Assembly (NCBI RefSeq): GCF_947498515.1
Contig: NZ_CANMKO010000002.1
Span: forward strand, 248,001-312,000
Length of the DNA: 64,000 nucleotides
Direction of reading: 5' to 3'
Origin: an uncultured Pelagimonas sp.
Lineage (GTDB): Bacteria; Pseudomonadota; Alphaproteobacteria; Rhodobacterales; Rhodobacteraceae
The notes under the pieces were generated by a model. It worked only from the letters and a program-made list of their open reading frames with translations. It did not search any database and was not told where the DNA came from. The position numbers and the translations under genes were made by a program. The number at the start of each line of letters is the position of its first letter. The stretch's first letter is position 1. Positions 17,722-26,256 of this stretch are shown here, piece by piece.

Positions 17722-18735
17722 ATGACCAATGCATTGACCCGCGCCCTTGAAACCCGTGATTGGCTTTTGGCCGATGGGGCCACGGGCACCAATCTGTTCA
17801 ATATGGGCCTGCAATCGGGTGATGCGCCTGAGTTTTGGAACGAGATTGAACAGGATAAAATTCGCGCGTTGTATCGCGGTGCTGTTGATGCCGGGTCCGA
17901 TCTGTTTTTGACCAACTCCTTTGGGGCAAATGCGTCGCGTCTCAAGCTGCATGACGCCGGTCATCGCGCTTATGAACTTTCTAAACTGGCCGCTGAGTTG
18001 GGTCGCGAAATCGCCGACGCCTGCCCGCGTGACATCATTGTTGCCGGGTCCGTTGGCCCAACTGGCGAAATCATGGGTGAAGCGGGGTCGCTAAGCCATG
18101 AAAGCGCGGTTGAGATGTTCGAAGAAACCGCCAAAGGTTTGATCGATGGCGGGGCTGATGTGCTCTGGGTCGAGACGATCTCGGCCCCCGAAGAGTTCCG
18201 CGCCGCCGCCGAAGCCTTTGCCAATATCGACGCGCCTTGGTGTGGCACCATGAGTTTTGACACCGCTGGGCGCACCATGATGGGCGTGACCTCGGCCGAT
18301 ATGGTCAAACTGGTCGACAGCCTGCCCAACAAGCCGATTGCCTTTGGCGCGAACTGTGGGGTTGGGGCCTCTGACCTGTTGCGCACCATCAAAGGATTTG
18401 TTGCCCAAGGCACCGAAACACCGATCATTTCCAAGGGGAATGCCGGTATTCCGAAATACCACGACGGGCACATCCACTATGATGGCACGCCTGAACTGAT
18501 GGGCGAATACGCTGTGCTTGCGCGCGATACTGGTGCCCGGATCATCGGTGGCTGCTGTGGCACCATGCCAAACCACCTCAAGGCCATGCGCGCTGCGCTT
18601 GAAAACACGCCCAAGGGCGATATCCCGACCCTCGAATTAATCGCCGAAAAGATGGGTGGATTCAGCTCAGAGAGCGATGGCACAGGTGAAGGTGGCGCGG
18701 CCCCTGCGCGGCGCAATCGCCGCCGCCGCGGTTAA
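17722..18735 (+). CDS. Homocysteine S-methyltransferase (BHMT-like; split methionine synthase subunit)
   Basis: The 337-residue protein has the Zn-thiolate site of homocysteine methyltransferases: C212 in GANCG and C278-C279 in GGCCGTMP. The N-terminal LADGATGTNLFNMGL is typical of the MetH first domain and betaine-homocysteine methyltransferase. In Rhodobacteraceae this protein class works as the homocysteine-binding piece of a split B12 methionine synthase, or uses betaine. The nearby corrinoid and DUF1638 genes favour the former. The tail is basic (APARRNRRRRG). It sits behind a strong inverted repeat that may be its operator. Confidence 0.88.
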   Translation: MTNALTRALETRDWLLADGATGTNLFNMGLQSGDAPEFWNEIEQDKIRALYRGAVDAGSDLFLTNSFGANASRLKLHDAGHRAYELSKLAAELGREIADACPRDIIVAGSVGPTGEIMGEAGSLSHESAVEMFEETAKGLIDGGADVLWVETISAPEEFRAAAEAFANIDAPWCGTMSFDTAGRTMMGVTSADMVKLVDSLPNKPIAFGANCGVGASDLLRTIKGFVAQGTETPIISKGNAGIPKYHDGHIHYDGTPELMGEYAVLARDTGARIIGGCCGTMPNHLKAMRAALENTPKGDIPTLELIAEKMGGFSSESDGTGEGGAAPARRNRRRRG

Positions 18736-18770
18736 GGCGATTTAAACCATGGCATGGGCAGGCTTTGGTC

Positions 18771-19001
18771 ATGACCCATGTTCCAATCACCCAAAGACCA
18801 GAGGACTGGATACGTTCTGTCTTCTCTGCGCGCACCGCCGCAGAGGGCGGGATTGTACGACGTCAAAGCAAAGATATCGACAGGATCGTAGGACGTGACA
18901 GATTTCTGGCAGAATTGGACAGACGCGGGTTTCGCGCCGTCGAAAATGCCGGACAAACCGTCATCTTCTGCAATCGCGAGCCGGTCAAGCTTTTGCGCTA
19001 G
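18771..19001 (+). CDS. Small conserved hypothetical protein
   Basis: The 76-residue protein (MTHVPITQRPEDWIRSVFSA, IVRRQSKDIDRIVGRDRFLA, FRAVENAGQTVIFCNREPVK) resembles a short Rhodobacteraceae family that is often annotated misleadingly as a phosphoribosylanthranilate isomerase-like protein. No enzyme motif supports that name. ATG 18771 is preferred over TTG 18765. It follows the homocysteine methyltransferase gene by 35 bp and faces the radical SAM gene across two palindromes. Confidence 0.6.
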   Translation: MTHVPITQRPEDWIRSVFSARTAAEGGIVRRQSKDIDRIVGRDRFLAELDRRGFRAVENAGQTVIFCNREPVKLLR

Positions 19002-19020
19002 CGTGCGGCAACCGGCATCC

Positions 19021-19062
19021 AAATTCCATCCATGGAATTTGCAAATTCCGTCGACGGAATTT
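19021..19062. repeat. Two tandem 20-bp palindromes
   Basis: 19021-19040 (AAATTCCATCCATGGAATTT, palindromic but for the central base pair) and 19043-19062 (AAATTCCGTCGACGGAATTT, perfect) share the outer AAATTCC...GGAATTT arms. The joint itself is a third palindrome (GGAATTTGCAAATTCC). They lie in the spacer between convergent genes. The symmetry suits a protein-binding or hairpin element; there is no T-run for a classic terminator. Confidence 0.75.
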
Positions 19063-19074
19063 GGTGCGCGCCGC

Positions 19075-20160
19075 TCAAAACAGGCTCATCTGGTCGCCGA
19101 CTCGCAAGGGTGGCTGAAACAAGTCACACCGCAGGGCCGGCGTCTCGATCGCCAATCCCAGACGTCGTACCGCCGTGTGGAATCTCTGAGCGATCAACTC
19201 GGCGTAAACGCCCTGCCCGCGCATCCTCTTGTTCCATTGCGCCGAATACAGCTCTCCACCGTGCATATCGCGCAGATGGTTGAGGATGCGATTGGCCCGA
19301 TCCGGATAGTGTTCGGCCAACCACTCTTGCCAAAGCGGGGCAACCTCAAGCGGCAGGCGCAGCATGATCCAGCTCGCCGCATCCGCCCCTGCATCGCGTC
19401 CGGCCGTCAGGATTGCCTCAAGCTCAGGATCGCTCAGCGCGGGCACCAGCGGGGCCGCCATCACCCGCACGGGCACCCCTGCCCCGGTCAGGCGCTCGAT
19501 CATTTGCAAGCGCCGCTTAGGGCTTGGGGCACGCGGCTCCATCTTGCGACTCAGATCGGCATCCAAACTGGTGACCGACACGCCGACCCGTACCAAACCG
19601 CGCTCGGCCATACCCGCCAAGATATCCAAATCCCGTTCAATCAACGCGCCCTTGGTGACAATGGCGACGGGATGGTTGAAGGCCTGCAAAACCTCCAAAC
19701 AGCGCCGCATAATCCCGCGATCCCGTTCAATCGGTTGATACGGGTCGGTGTTCGTTCCAATAGCAAGCGGCGCGACACTGTATTTCTTCGCCCGCAACTC
19801 ACGCGCCAAAACCTCGGGCGCGTCAGGGCGCGCTATCAGTTTGGTTTCAAAATCCAGCCCCGGCGACAGGCCCAAATAGGCATGGGTCGGGCGCGCAAAG
19901 CAATAGATGCACCCGTGTTCACAGCCCCGATACGGATTCAACGTTCGATCAAACGGCAGGTCGGGCGAACGCACGTAGTTGATCACACTGCGCGGGGTTT
20001 CGTCGCGCACCTCTGTCCGAATGGCTGGCAACTCCTCGGGGATGTCCCAACCATCCGCCTCATCCACTTTGGCGAACCGCTCAAATCGCCCACAATCACG
20101 GCTCAGCGCGGCGCGACCTTTGCGGCGATCGGGGTCAACAGGGCGAAGCGAGTCAGTCAT
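19075..20160 (-). CDS. PA0069-family radical SAM protein
   Basis: The 361-residue protein has the radical SAM CxxxCxxC at C80, C84, C87 (RGCEHGCIYCFARPTHAYLG), typical of the PA0069/SplB-like family. The function of that family is not established; a relation to spore photoproduct lyase has been suggested from the cysteine spacing. I chose ATG 20160 rather than 20403, which would overlap the divergent corrinoid gene. It sits between two parts of the split methionine synthase system on the opposite strand. Its role there is unknown. Confidence 0.85.
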   Translation of the reverse strand: MTDSLRPVDPDRRKGRAALSRDCGRFERFAKVDEADGWDIPEELPAIRTEVRDETPRSVINYVRSPDLPFDRTLNPYRGCEHGCIYCFARPTHAYLGLSPGLDFETKLIARPDAPEVLARELRAKKYSVAPLAIGTNTDPYQPIERDRGIMRRCLEVLQAFNHPVAIVTKGALIERDLDILAGMAERGLVRVGVSVTSLDADLSRKMEPRAPSPKRRLQMIERLTGAGVPVRVMAAPLVPALSDPELEAILTAGRDAGADAASWIMLRLPLEVAPLWQEWLAEHYPDRANRILNHLRDMHGGELYSAQWNKRMRGQGVYAELIAQRFHTAVRRLGLAIETPALRCDLFQPPLRVGDQMSLF

Positions 20161-20343
20161 CGCGCCATAAGAACACAACAGGAACACACCGCGCAACCCA
20201 ACACACAATTGCGCCAACACCGCCCTCAGGTCGCTGCCAGATTGCCCAATGTCGCAATTTGCCATTTGTCCTTTGGAAAAAATGAAGAATAGTCGCCTAA
20301 GATCACGTGCAGCCGCGACCTGCCAGCCTAAAGGAAACGCCCC

Positions 20344-21048
20344 ATGTCCGACGAAGAAGACGACATCATCCTCTCCGAACTGAATGATGAAGAGCTGGTC
20401 CAACAGATGTTCGACGACCTCTATGACGGTCTCAAAGAAGAGATCGAAGAGGCCGTAAACATCCTATTGGAACGCAAATGGGAACCCTACCGCATCCTGA
20501 CCGAAGCCTTGGTTGGCGGCATGACCATTGTTGGAGCAGACTTCCGCGATGGTATTTTGTTTGTCCCTGAGGTTCTTTTGGCGGCCAACGCAATGAAGGG
20601 CGGCATGGCCATCCTGAAACCGCTATTGGCGGAAACAGGCGCGCCACGCATGGGCAAAATGGTGATCGGCACGGTCAAAGGCGACATCCACGACATCGGC
20701 AAGAACCTTGTGTCGATGATGATGGAAGGTGCGGGTTTTGAGGTTGTCGATCTTGGCATCAACAACGCCGTCGATGCCTATATCGACGCGATCAAAGCCG
20801 AAGAAGCCGACATTTTGGGCATGTCCGCTCTGCTGACCACAACCATGCCGTACATGAAGGTCGTCATCGACACGATGGTCGAAATGGGCATCCGCGAAGA
20901 CTATGTTGTTTTGGTCGGCGGCGCACCGCTGAACGAAGAATTCGGCAAAGCCATTGGCGCAGATTCCTATTGCCGCGATGCCGCCGTTGCCGTGGAAACC
21001 GCCAAGGAATACATGGCCCGCAAGCACAACCAATTGGCCGCCGGGTAA
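20344..21048 (+). CDS. Cobalamin-binding (corrinoid) protein, MetH/MtaC-like
   Basis: The 234-residue protein has an N-terminal helical cap (ALVGGMTIVGADFRDG, ILFVPEVLLAANAMKGGM) and a Rossmann-type B12 domain. Its axial ligand motif DxHxxG is visible (D114, H116, G119 in GDIHDIGKNLV), followed by SALLTTTMPYM and VVLVGGAPL. It carries methyl groups between methyltransferases. Together with the homocysteine methyltransferase at 17722 and DUF1638 at 21929 it probably forms part of a split methionine synthase. It ends at a strong terminator. Confidence 0.92.
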   Translation: MSDEEDDIILSELNDEELVQQMFDDLYDGLKEEIEEAVNILLERKWEPYRILTEALVGGMTIVGADFRDGILFVPEVLLAANAMKGGMAILKPLLAETGAPRMGKMVIGTVKGDIHDIGKNLVSMMMEGAGFEVVDLGINNAVDAYIDAIKAEEADILGMSALLTTTMPYMKVVIDTMVEMGIREDYVVLVGGAPLNEEFGKAIGADSYCRDAAVAVETAKEYMARKHNQLAAG

Positions 21049-21079
21049 CACCGCGCCGATCCTTGCGATTCTGTTTTGA

Positions 21080-21105
21080 GACCCCGGCTTTAGCTGGGGT
21101 CTTTT
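21080..21105 (+). terminator. Rho-independent terminator after the corrinoid gene
   Basis: GACCCC (21080-21085) pairs with GGGGTC (21096-21101), extended by G-U and G-C pairs toward a TTTA loop, then TTTT. Confidence 0.85.
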
Positions 21106-21150
21106 AACACAGGGCACGATATTATATATTGTAGAGAGTGGGAGATTTTG

Positions 21151-21366
21151 ATGCCCTTAGATAAATTCGTTTTGATTGTGTTTTGTTGTTTGGCTGGCAC
21201 TGCGGCGACCTTCTGGCTGACCTCTCTGATTTTTGCCGCAATTGCTGTGCCCTATGGCTGGCTCGCGCTTATTCCCGCCGGTTTGGTGGGGTATATCATT
21301 TACAAAGTGATCCAAGAACGTCTTCGCAATGCGGATGACGATCATTATGACAAAATGGAGTATTGA
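21151..21366 (+). CDS. Small two-helix membrane protein
   Basis: The 71-residue protein has two membrane helices (FVLIVFCCLAGTAATFWLTS and WLALIPAGLVGYIIYKVI) and an acidic C-terminal tail (NADDDHYDKMEY). ATG 21151 follows GGGAG at 21140-21144. Its stop TGA overlaps the TTG start of the YbjQ gene, so the pair is translationally coupled. A TATATATT stretch upstream could be its -10. Function unknown. Confidence 0.65.
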   Translation: MPLDKFVLIVFCCLAGTAATFWLTSLIFAAIAVPYGWLALIPAGLVGYIIYKVIQERLRNADDDHYDKMEY

Positions 21367-21701
21367 GTGTGCTGATCATTACATCGGAAAATGTGGCAGG
21401 CTACAAAACGGTGGCGACTTTGGGCATGGTGCGCGGCGCCACCGTGCGCGCCAAACATGTGGGAACGGACATCGTTGCCGCTCTCAAATCCATCGTCGGA
21501 GGTGAGCTGGGCGGGTATTCTTCGCTGATGGCCGGTGCCCGTGAACAAGCCTTGGATCGCATGGTCGAAGATGCGGAGCGTTTGGGCGCAAACGCCATTG
21601 TTTCTATGCGGTTGCAAACTTCGGCGATCGCCAAAGGGGCCTCTGAAATCGTCGCCTATGGCACCGCTGTCAAAATCGTACCGATGGACGACAACCAATA
21701 A
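21363..21701 (+). CDS. YbjQ-family (heavy-metal-binding-like) protein
   Basis: The 112-residue protein matches the YbjQ/UPF0145 fold: MSVLIITSENVAGYKTVATL, ARE-like QALDRMVEDAERLGANAIVS, and SEIVAYGTAVKI at the end. Members form pentamers and are associated loosely with metal stress; the function is not settled. The likely start is TTG 21363 overlapping the previous stop (TTGA), with GTG 21369 as alternative. It is cotranscribed with the small membrane protein gene. Confidence 0.8.
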   Translation: MSVLIITSENVAGYKTVATLGMVRGATVRAKHVGTDIVAALKSIVGGELGGYSSLMAGAREQALDRMVEDAERLGANAIVSMRLQTSAIAKGASEIVAYGTAVKIVPMDDNQ

Positions 21702-21774
21702 TAATACCCTCTGAAAAATTGGCCTTTTTCTTTACGGTTTCATGCGACATACTGACAAGGAAGAGGAGAGTCGA

Positions 21775-21951
21775 ATGCCAGTAACATCCTTTGCGCTTTT
21801 GTTAGTCACGGTGATTGCCGCTGCTGCTGTAACTGTCATGGCGATGTCGACTTGGGGTGCTCTGAACGTTTTGCCTGTTCTTCTCGTATTCGCGCTATTG
21901 GCCCGTTGGGGACTGGCGCATGTGTCCCATGACGACACCCACCGCCCCTAA
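21775..21951 (+). CDS. Small membrane protein upstream of DUF1638
   Basis: The 58-residue protein (MPVTSFALLLVTVIAAAAVT, then NVLPVLLVFALLARWGLAHV) has two hydrophobic helices. ATG 21775 is preferred because AGGAGAG lies just before it. The gene overlaps the DUF1638 start by about 23 bp, so they are almost certainly cotranscribed. The protein could anchor or assist DUF1638, but nothing in the sequence proves it. Confidence 0.6.
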   Translation: MPVTSFALLLVTVIAAAAVTVMAMSTWGALNVLPVLLVFALLARWGLAHVSHDDTHRP

Positions 21952-22576
21952 CGATACCACCCTAACCGCCGACGGTTTGGCCCCTTCCGGCGACGGGCAA
22001 GTGTTGCTTTTGGCCTGCGGGGCCTTGGCGCGTGAAATTCTTGATCTCAAAAAACGCAATGGCTGGGATCACCTTGATCTGACCTGCCTTCCTGCGATTT
22101 TGCATGTCCACCCTGACCGCATCACCGACGCGGTGCGCGAGGCCGTTGCCAAACATCGCGACTGCTATTCGAAAATTTACGTGGTCTATGCCGATTGCGG
22201 CACCGGTGGGCTGTTGCAAGCCGCTTGTCAGGAGCTTGGCGTTGAGATGGTGCAAGGCCCGCATTGCTATGCGTTCTTCGATGGGGTTCAGGCGTTTGAA
22301 GATCGCGGCGAAGTGACCTCGTTCTTCCTTACCGACTTTCTGGTTCGCCAGTTTGATAGTTTTGTATGGAAACCCCTGGGCTTAGATCGCCACCCAGAAC
22401 TTTTGCCGATGTATTTCGGAAATTACGAAAAACTCGTCTATCTCGCCCAAACTGATGCCCCAGACCTGCACGCCCTTGCCCAACAACACGCGGAGCGAAT
22501 GGGGTTGCAATTCGAGCACCGCCAAACCGGCTACGGGGATCTTGAGACCACCCTAAAAGACTGGGCCCAAAAATAG
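21929..22576 (+). CDS. DUF1638 protein, probable accessory factor of the split methionine synthase
   Basis: The 215-residue cytoplasmic protein has the DUF1638 pattern: LLLACGALAREILDL, DLTCLPAILHVHPDRI, VVYADCGTGG, GPHCYAFFDG, and LPMYFGNYEKLVYLAQT. Conserved Cys residues (CGAL, CLP, DCG, HCYAF) and His residues suggest a metal or corrinoid-related role. From memory, mutant fitness work in a Rhodobacteraceae species linked DUF1638 to methionine synthesis with a split MetH; I cannot cite details. The start is ATG 21929 or 21920. Confidence 0.85.
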   Translation: MTTPTAPNDTTLTADGLAPSGDGQVLLLACGALAREILDLKKRNGWDHLDLTCLPAILHVHPDRITDAVREAVAKHRDCYSKIYVVYADCGTGGLLQAACQELGVEMVQGPHCYAFFDGVQAFEDRGEVTSFFLTDFLVRQFDSFVWKPLGLDRHPELLPMYFGNYEKLVYLAQTDAPDLHALAQQHAERMGLQFEHRQTGYGDLETTLKDWAQK

Positions 22577-23043
22577 CCGACATCCCAGTTTTAGAGAGGG
22601 ATCAGCTTTTTGAAACCTTTTGATCAATGTCAGCGTCGCGCAGAATGCAGAGTTTGCATAGCAAATCTTTTGTCCCGGTGGTTCATCAAATCAAAGTCCA
22701 ATGCCTTATAAAAACTGGCCACTCGTGAACGTCTAGATTTTTCATGGGGTTAGATTGTGACATTCTATTTGATGCTTGAGATCAGCGATACCCACCTTTG
22801 GCATAGTGCATTTTGAGCAAAGAGAGGGAATAGACAGCAGATCGGCGGAAGGCCTGTCCATCTTCTGAAACTTACGCGATCTTGGACCCCCAACCACTTT
22901 GCGCGCAGTCTTGCAGTCCGCTCGAAAGAGGCTGAAATCGCATACTGTCATCAGGGTTAAGATGCAGGCAGATGTCATCGTCTCGCCCTGCCGGTCTGGA
23001 ATATTGCGATGGCAAGCTGGGACCACTTGTCAGACCGGCATCA
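22577..23043. other. 467-bp region without a supported gene
   Basis: No ORF here has recognisable content. The longest minus-strand frame (22742-23026) is compositionally odd and matches nothing I know. A 10-bp inverted repeat (TGCCGGTCTG 22989-22998 / CAGACCGGCA 23031-23040) lies directly after the kinase stop codon. The region may be decayed coding DNA. Confidence 0.5.
22989..23040 (-). terminator. Long hairpin at the 3-prime end of the histidine kinase gene
   Basis: A perfect 10-bp stem with a 32-nt loop begins 4 bp past the kinase stop (minus strand). There is no T-run, so it might be a transcript-end stabiliser or an insertion scar rather than a true terminator. Confidence 0.35.
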
Positions 23044-25797
23044 CTAGGACGGACACATCACCACTTCTGCAACCGTACGTCGTAAATCGTCGAGCGAGAC
23101 CGGCTTTGACATATGGCTATTCATTCCGTGAGCCAAGCAAGACTTCTTGTCGCTTTCCAAGGAATGCGCTGTCAATCCAACGATATGACAGGGAGCCCAA
23201 TCGTTTTTCCGTTCAAGCCTTCGGATTTCTCGTGTTGCGTCTAACCCATTCATAATTGGCATGCTGACATCCATGAAAATGAGGCGTGGTCGGTAGGTTT
23301 CAAAAGCTGCAACAGCTTTTTCTCCGTCCTTGGCTTCGATTTGTTTGTGTCCCATGCGGTTTATGATTATTTTCAGCAGCTTGAGGTTGGTTGCATTGTC
23401 ATCCACAATCAAAATATCAGCGGTGTCCCGGTGGCTCGTTTCGGTCACATTCTGTCTCTCTGAGGCGATTGAGAGATCGGTTGAAACACGCCCCATGTTG
23501 GGGGTTTCCCCACCTTCTGAATCCCTGTCTATTGCATCGGGGCTATCAGATAGAAAGCAATTCAAAAGCCGGATTGTCCCCACTGGTTTAGGTAGGGTCA
23601 CGTCCCAACGATTGTCTTGAAATTCATTGAGTTGTGAACTCGAAATTTGACACAACTGTATCAGTTTCGAAGACTTTGAACGTGGATGCTTGCGAAGCTT
23701 GTCGGCAAGATCGTTTAGAGGGATATCGGACAGGTTGTCGTTGACAAGAACAACGTCAAACGAAATGGCTGATTTTGATGGGGTGTCAAGTAGCTCAATC
23801 GCACCGGATCCCGTCGTTACGGAAACGACGTTACAGCGCCAGGATCGCAACTTTTCCTCATTGATTTCAACGCTTTTCTCGTTTGCGTCGATAAGAAGAA
23901 CGTTCTTTTCACTGTCGTCTTGGGGCAATTGAATTGGTAGTGAGGCACCGCGGTCCTTCGCCCTCTTTAACGGAACTTTGAAAGAAAACGTTGATCCTTG
24001 ACCTTCTTGCGATTCAACCCAGATCTCACCCTGCATTAGCTCTACAAGCCCTTTGCTTATAGAAAGCCCAAGGCCTGTGCCCACATGAGGGCGGGTAAGT
24101 GAACTATCCGCCTGAGTGAACTTTTCAAAGATCTCATTGAGTTTTAACGCGGGGATTCCACAACCTGTGTCGTGAACATCAACTTGAATGACAAATCCGC
24201 CGTCGCTGTCTTGTACGTTGTGGAGGTCAATGAAGATATTGCCGTTTTGTGTGAACTTCACGGCATTCCCAACAAGATTGGTCACAACCTGTTTTAACCG
24301 GGGCAAATCACCAACCGCCAGTTGGGGTAGATCGGTGCCAACGCGTGTCAAAATCTCGACACCTGATTTTGACGCCTGCGCCGCCAGGAGCTTGGCCGGG
24401 TCGTCGATCAGATCGCAAAGCAAAAAGGGTTCGGCCCGCAGATTGAGGTGCCCACTGTCTATTTTTGAGTAGTCGAGGATGTCATTGATAATGGAAAGCA
24501 GGCTCCGACCTGACGACTGAATGACATCCAAAAGGCCGCGTTGATGACTGTCTAATTCGCTTTCCGCCAAGAGGTCAGACATCCCAAGAACACCATTCAT
24601 CGGCGTTCGAATTTCGTGACTCATCGTTGCAACGAACTCAGACTTGGCTTTGTCAGCGGCTTGGGCTTGTTCTAACGCGCGCCGAAGTTCATCATTCTTT
24701 GATTGCACCTTTCGTTCCGCCTCGACGATAACCGTCGCGTCCGCAAAAATCCCTCGATAGCCAATAAAGCGATCAGAGTGAAATTGCGGTCGACCTTTCA
24801 TCAAAATCCATCGCGTTTGTTGCAAGTCAGGATCGGTAAGCGCAATCCGAATGTCGTGAAATTCCATTTGTTCGCAGAACGCGTGATCAAGCCGGTTAAT
24901 ATCCTCATCGGACACGGTATCCGCCCCGTCAGAGAGAAGCGTCGCCAAGGACGCGCCCCGTTTGTTCTTGACGCCAAGAAGCTTCAAAACGGGCTCAGGA
25001 CATCGAACAATGTTGCCCTTTGCATCTGTCTGCCACAACCACTGTGTTGCCTGCTCCTCATAGTCTTTGAGCAGAAGTTCGATGACTTCACTCTTTTCGC
25101 TGAGTTCTTCGTGGTTTTTAAATGCTTCGATCGTGGATTTTCCGCGTTCCACCACCACATTTAAGAGGCTTGCTCCGGCTGCAACACATAGAAATGACAC
25201 CAAAAAATCAGCAGACGAACCGGTCACCATCCCGGTGAAAAACGCGACAAGGCTGTTGAAGATCGTTTGAATCGCGAGGTAAACAAATGCGGCAGATGGT
25301 GCGAGTGAAAACCCCACAGTCCCAAGAGCAAGTGACCCCGCCATAATGGTCGTCACAATCGCCTTTTGGTCCCCCTCGGCGACGGGAAAGAAAAGCGCCA
25401 TGCCAAGCGCCCAGAACGACGAATTGACAAAAGTTTGAGCAACAAAGCGGCGCATGTCGCGCGCGCTCCCATCTGTTTTGTATTCGCGACGCCACACCCA
25501 AAAAAGTGACCAGGAAAAAATCAAAATGGACACGGTCCAGGCAATGACCAACCCATTAACCCCACTGTTCCACACCTGAAGTGACAGAGCCGGTGCAAAA
25601 AAAGTGTTGCACAGCAGCATGATGCGCATTTGCTCAATGGTGCCGCGGATCTGTTGACGTCTAAGCCGCTTCGCAACATCTTCGGAAAACTGTTGCGGTC
25701 GTAAATCAGCACCAGGGATTTTTGCCAAAATATCTAAAAATGGCGTTCTGGGTTCAGTCACAGGCCTCTGCCCCTGTTTGAGCTTGAATTTACGCAA
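23044..25797 (-). CDS. Membrane hybrid histidine kinase with two receiver domains
   Basis: This 917-residue inner membrane sensor has several N-terminal membrane helices (about 55-215), a PAS-like region (240-360), HisKA with phospho-acceptor H394 ([12 protein letters not shown]), and HATPase ([10 protein letters not shown] 507-516, DTGCGIP 543-549, GTGLGLSI 573-580). The first receiver (632-745) lacks the phospho-Asp: Asn686 stands where Asp is expected in DVVLVNDN. The second receiver (795-910) is intact (DD 799-800, D843, K898). No Hpt domain and no response-regulator gene is adjacent. GC looks lower than in the neighbours. Confidence 0.93.
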   Translation of the reverse strand: MRKFKLKQGQRPVTEPRTPFLDILAKIPGADLRPQQFSEDVAKRLRRQQIRGTIEQMRIMLLCNTFFAPALSLQVWNSGVNGLVIAWTVSILIFSWSLFWVWRREYKTDGSARDMRRFVAQTFVNSSFWALGMALFFPVAEGDQKAIVTTIMAGSLALGTVGFSLAPSAAFVYLAIQTIFNSLVAFFTGMVTGSSADFLVSFLCVAAGASLLNVVVERGKSTIEAFKNHEELSEKSEVIELLLKDYEEQATQWLWQTDAKGNIVRCPEPVLKLLGVKNKRGASLATLLSDGADTVSDEDINRLDHAFCEQMEFHDIRIALTDPDLQQTRWILMKGRPQFHSDRFIGYRGIFADATVIVEAERKVQSKNDELRRALEQAQAADKAKSEFVATMSHEIRTPMNGVLGMSDLLAESELDSHQRGLLDVIQSSGRSLLSIINDILDYSKIDSGHLNLRAEPFLLCDLIDDPAKLLAAQASKSGVEILTRVGTDLPQLAVGDLPRLKQVVTNLVGNAVKFTQNGNIFIDLHNVQDSDGGFVIQVDVHDTGCGIPALKLNEIFEKFTQADSSLTRPHVGTGLGLSISKGLVELMQGEIWVESQEGQGSTFSFKVPLKRAKDRGASLPIQLPQDDSEKNVLLIDANEKSVEINEEKLRSWRCNVVSVTTGSGAIELLDTPSKSAISFDVVLVNDNLSDIPLNDLADKLRKHPRSKSSKLIQLCQISSSQLNEFQDNRWDVTLPKPVGTIRLLNCFLSDSPDAIDRDSEGGETPNMGRVSTDLSIASERQNVTETSHRDTADILIVDDNATNLKLLKIIINRMGHKQIEAKDGEKAVAAFETYRPRLIFMDVSMPIMNGLDATREIRRLERKNDWAPCHIVGLTAHSLESDKKSCLAHGMNSHMSKPVSLDDLRRTVAEVVMCPS

Positions 25798-26256
25798 GGT
25801 ACAGCAAACCCGTTAACACACTCAAAACCCGAAGCTTCTGTTTGAGGGGTACCAAGGATTGTTTCGACAAACTTCGGTAGATCTAAGAAAGCCTTAGGGT
25901 TGAGCTCACTTGGCTAAAAAGACCCGCAAATTGCGTGATGACGACCTCTAATGCGAGGTCAACCAATCGTCTTACTGTTGCGGAGGCCACGTCACAGGGG
26001 CTCTTCGCGAAGGTTGCCAGAGTTCTACACACGAAACCCACCACAAAGGATGGATATCACTCACAATACCGAGGTCCAAAAACACGGCCGCTTTGGCGGT
26101 TTTAAGGGCCCCGCTTGGGTGGCCTAGGCAATCAAGTTGCAGTAGTCGGAAAGCGAGAATCGCCATGGCACACGTCCGCTTGAGACTGACGGCGGTTCTT
26201 TAATGCCCGGGTTCAAGGCGCAGGTTGAACACGTGACTCGCCCCAACTTTAACCAC
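25798..26256. other. 459-bp region upstream of the kinase without a supported gene
   Basis: This must include the kinase promoter. It holds small dyads (GACCTC-N6-GAGGTC near 25947-25964; GTTCAA-N8-TTGAAC at 26211-26230), but no ORF I can support, no tRNA and no recognisable transposase. With 22577-23043 it forms empty flanks on both sides of the kinase gene. Confidence 0.5.

Noticed and set aside
18895-20292. Long plus-strand frame (465 codons) opposite the PA0069-type radical SAM gene
   Set aside because: It is the antisense shadow of a GC-rich coding gene; the translation has no recognisable domain while the minus strand has a complete radical SAM protein.
22742-23026. Minus-strand ORF after the histidine kinase
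   Set aside because: No ribosome-binding site, no known motif, and it runs across the kinase-end hairpin region; more likely non-coding or decayed DNA.
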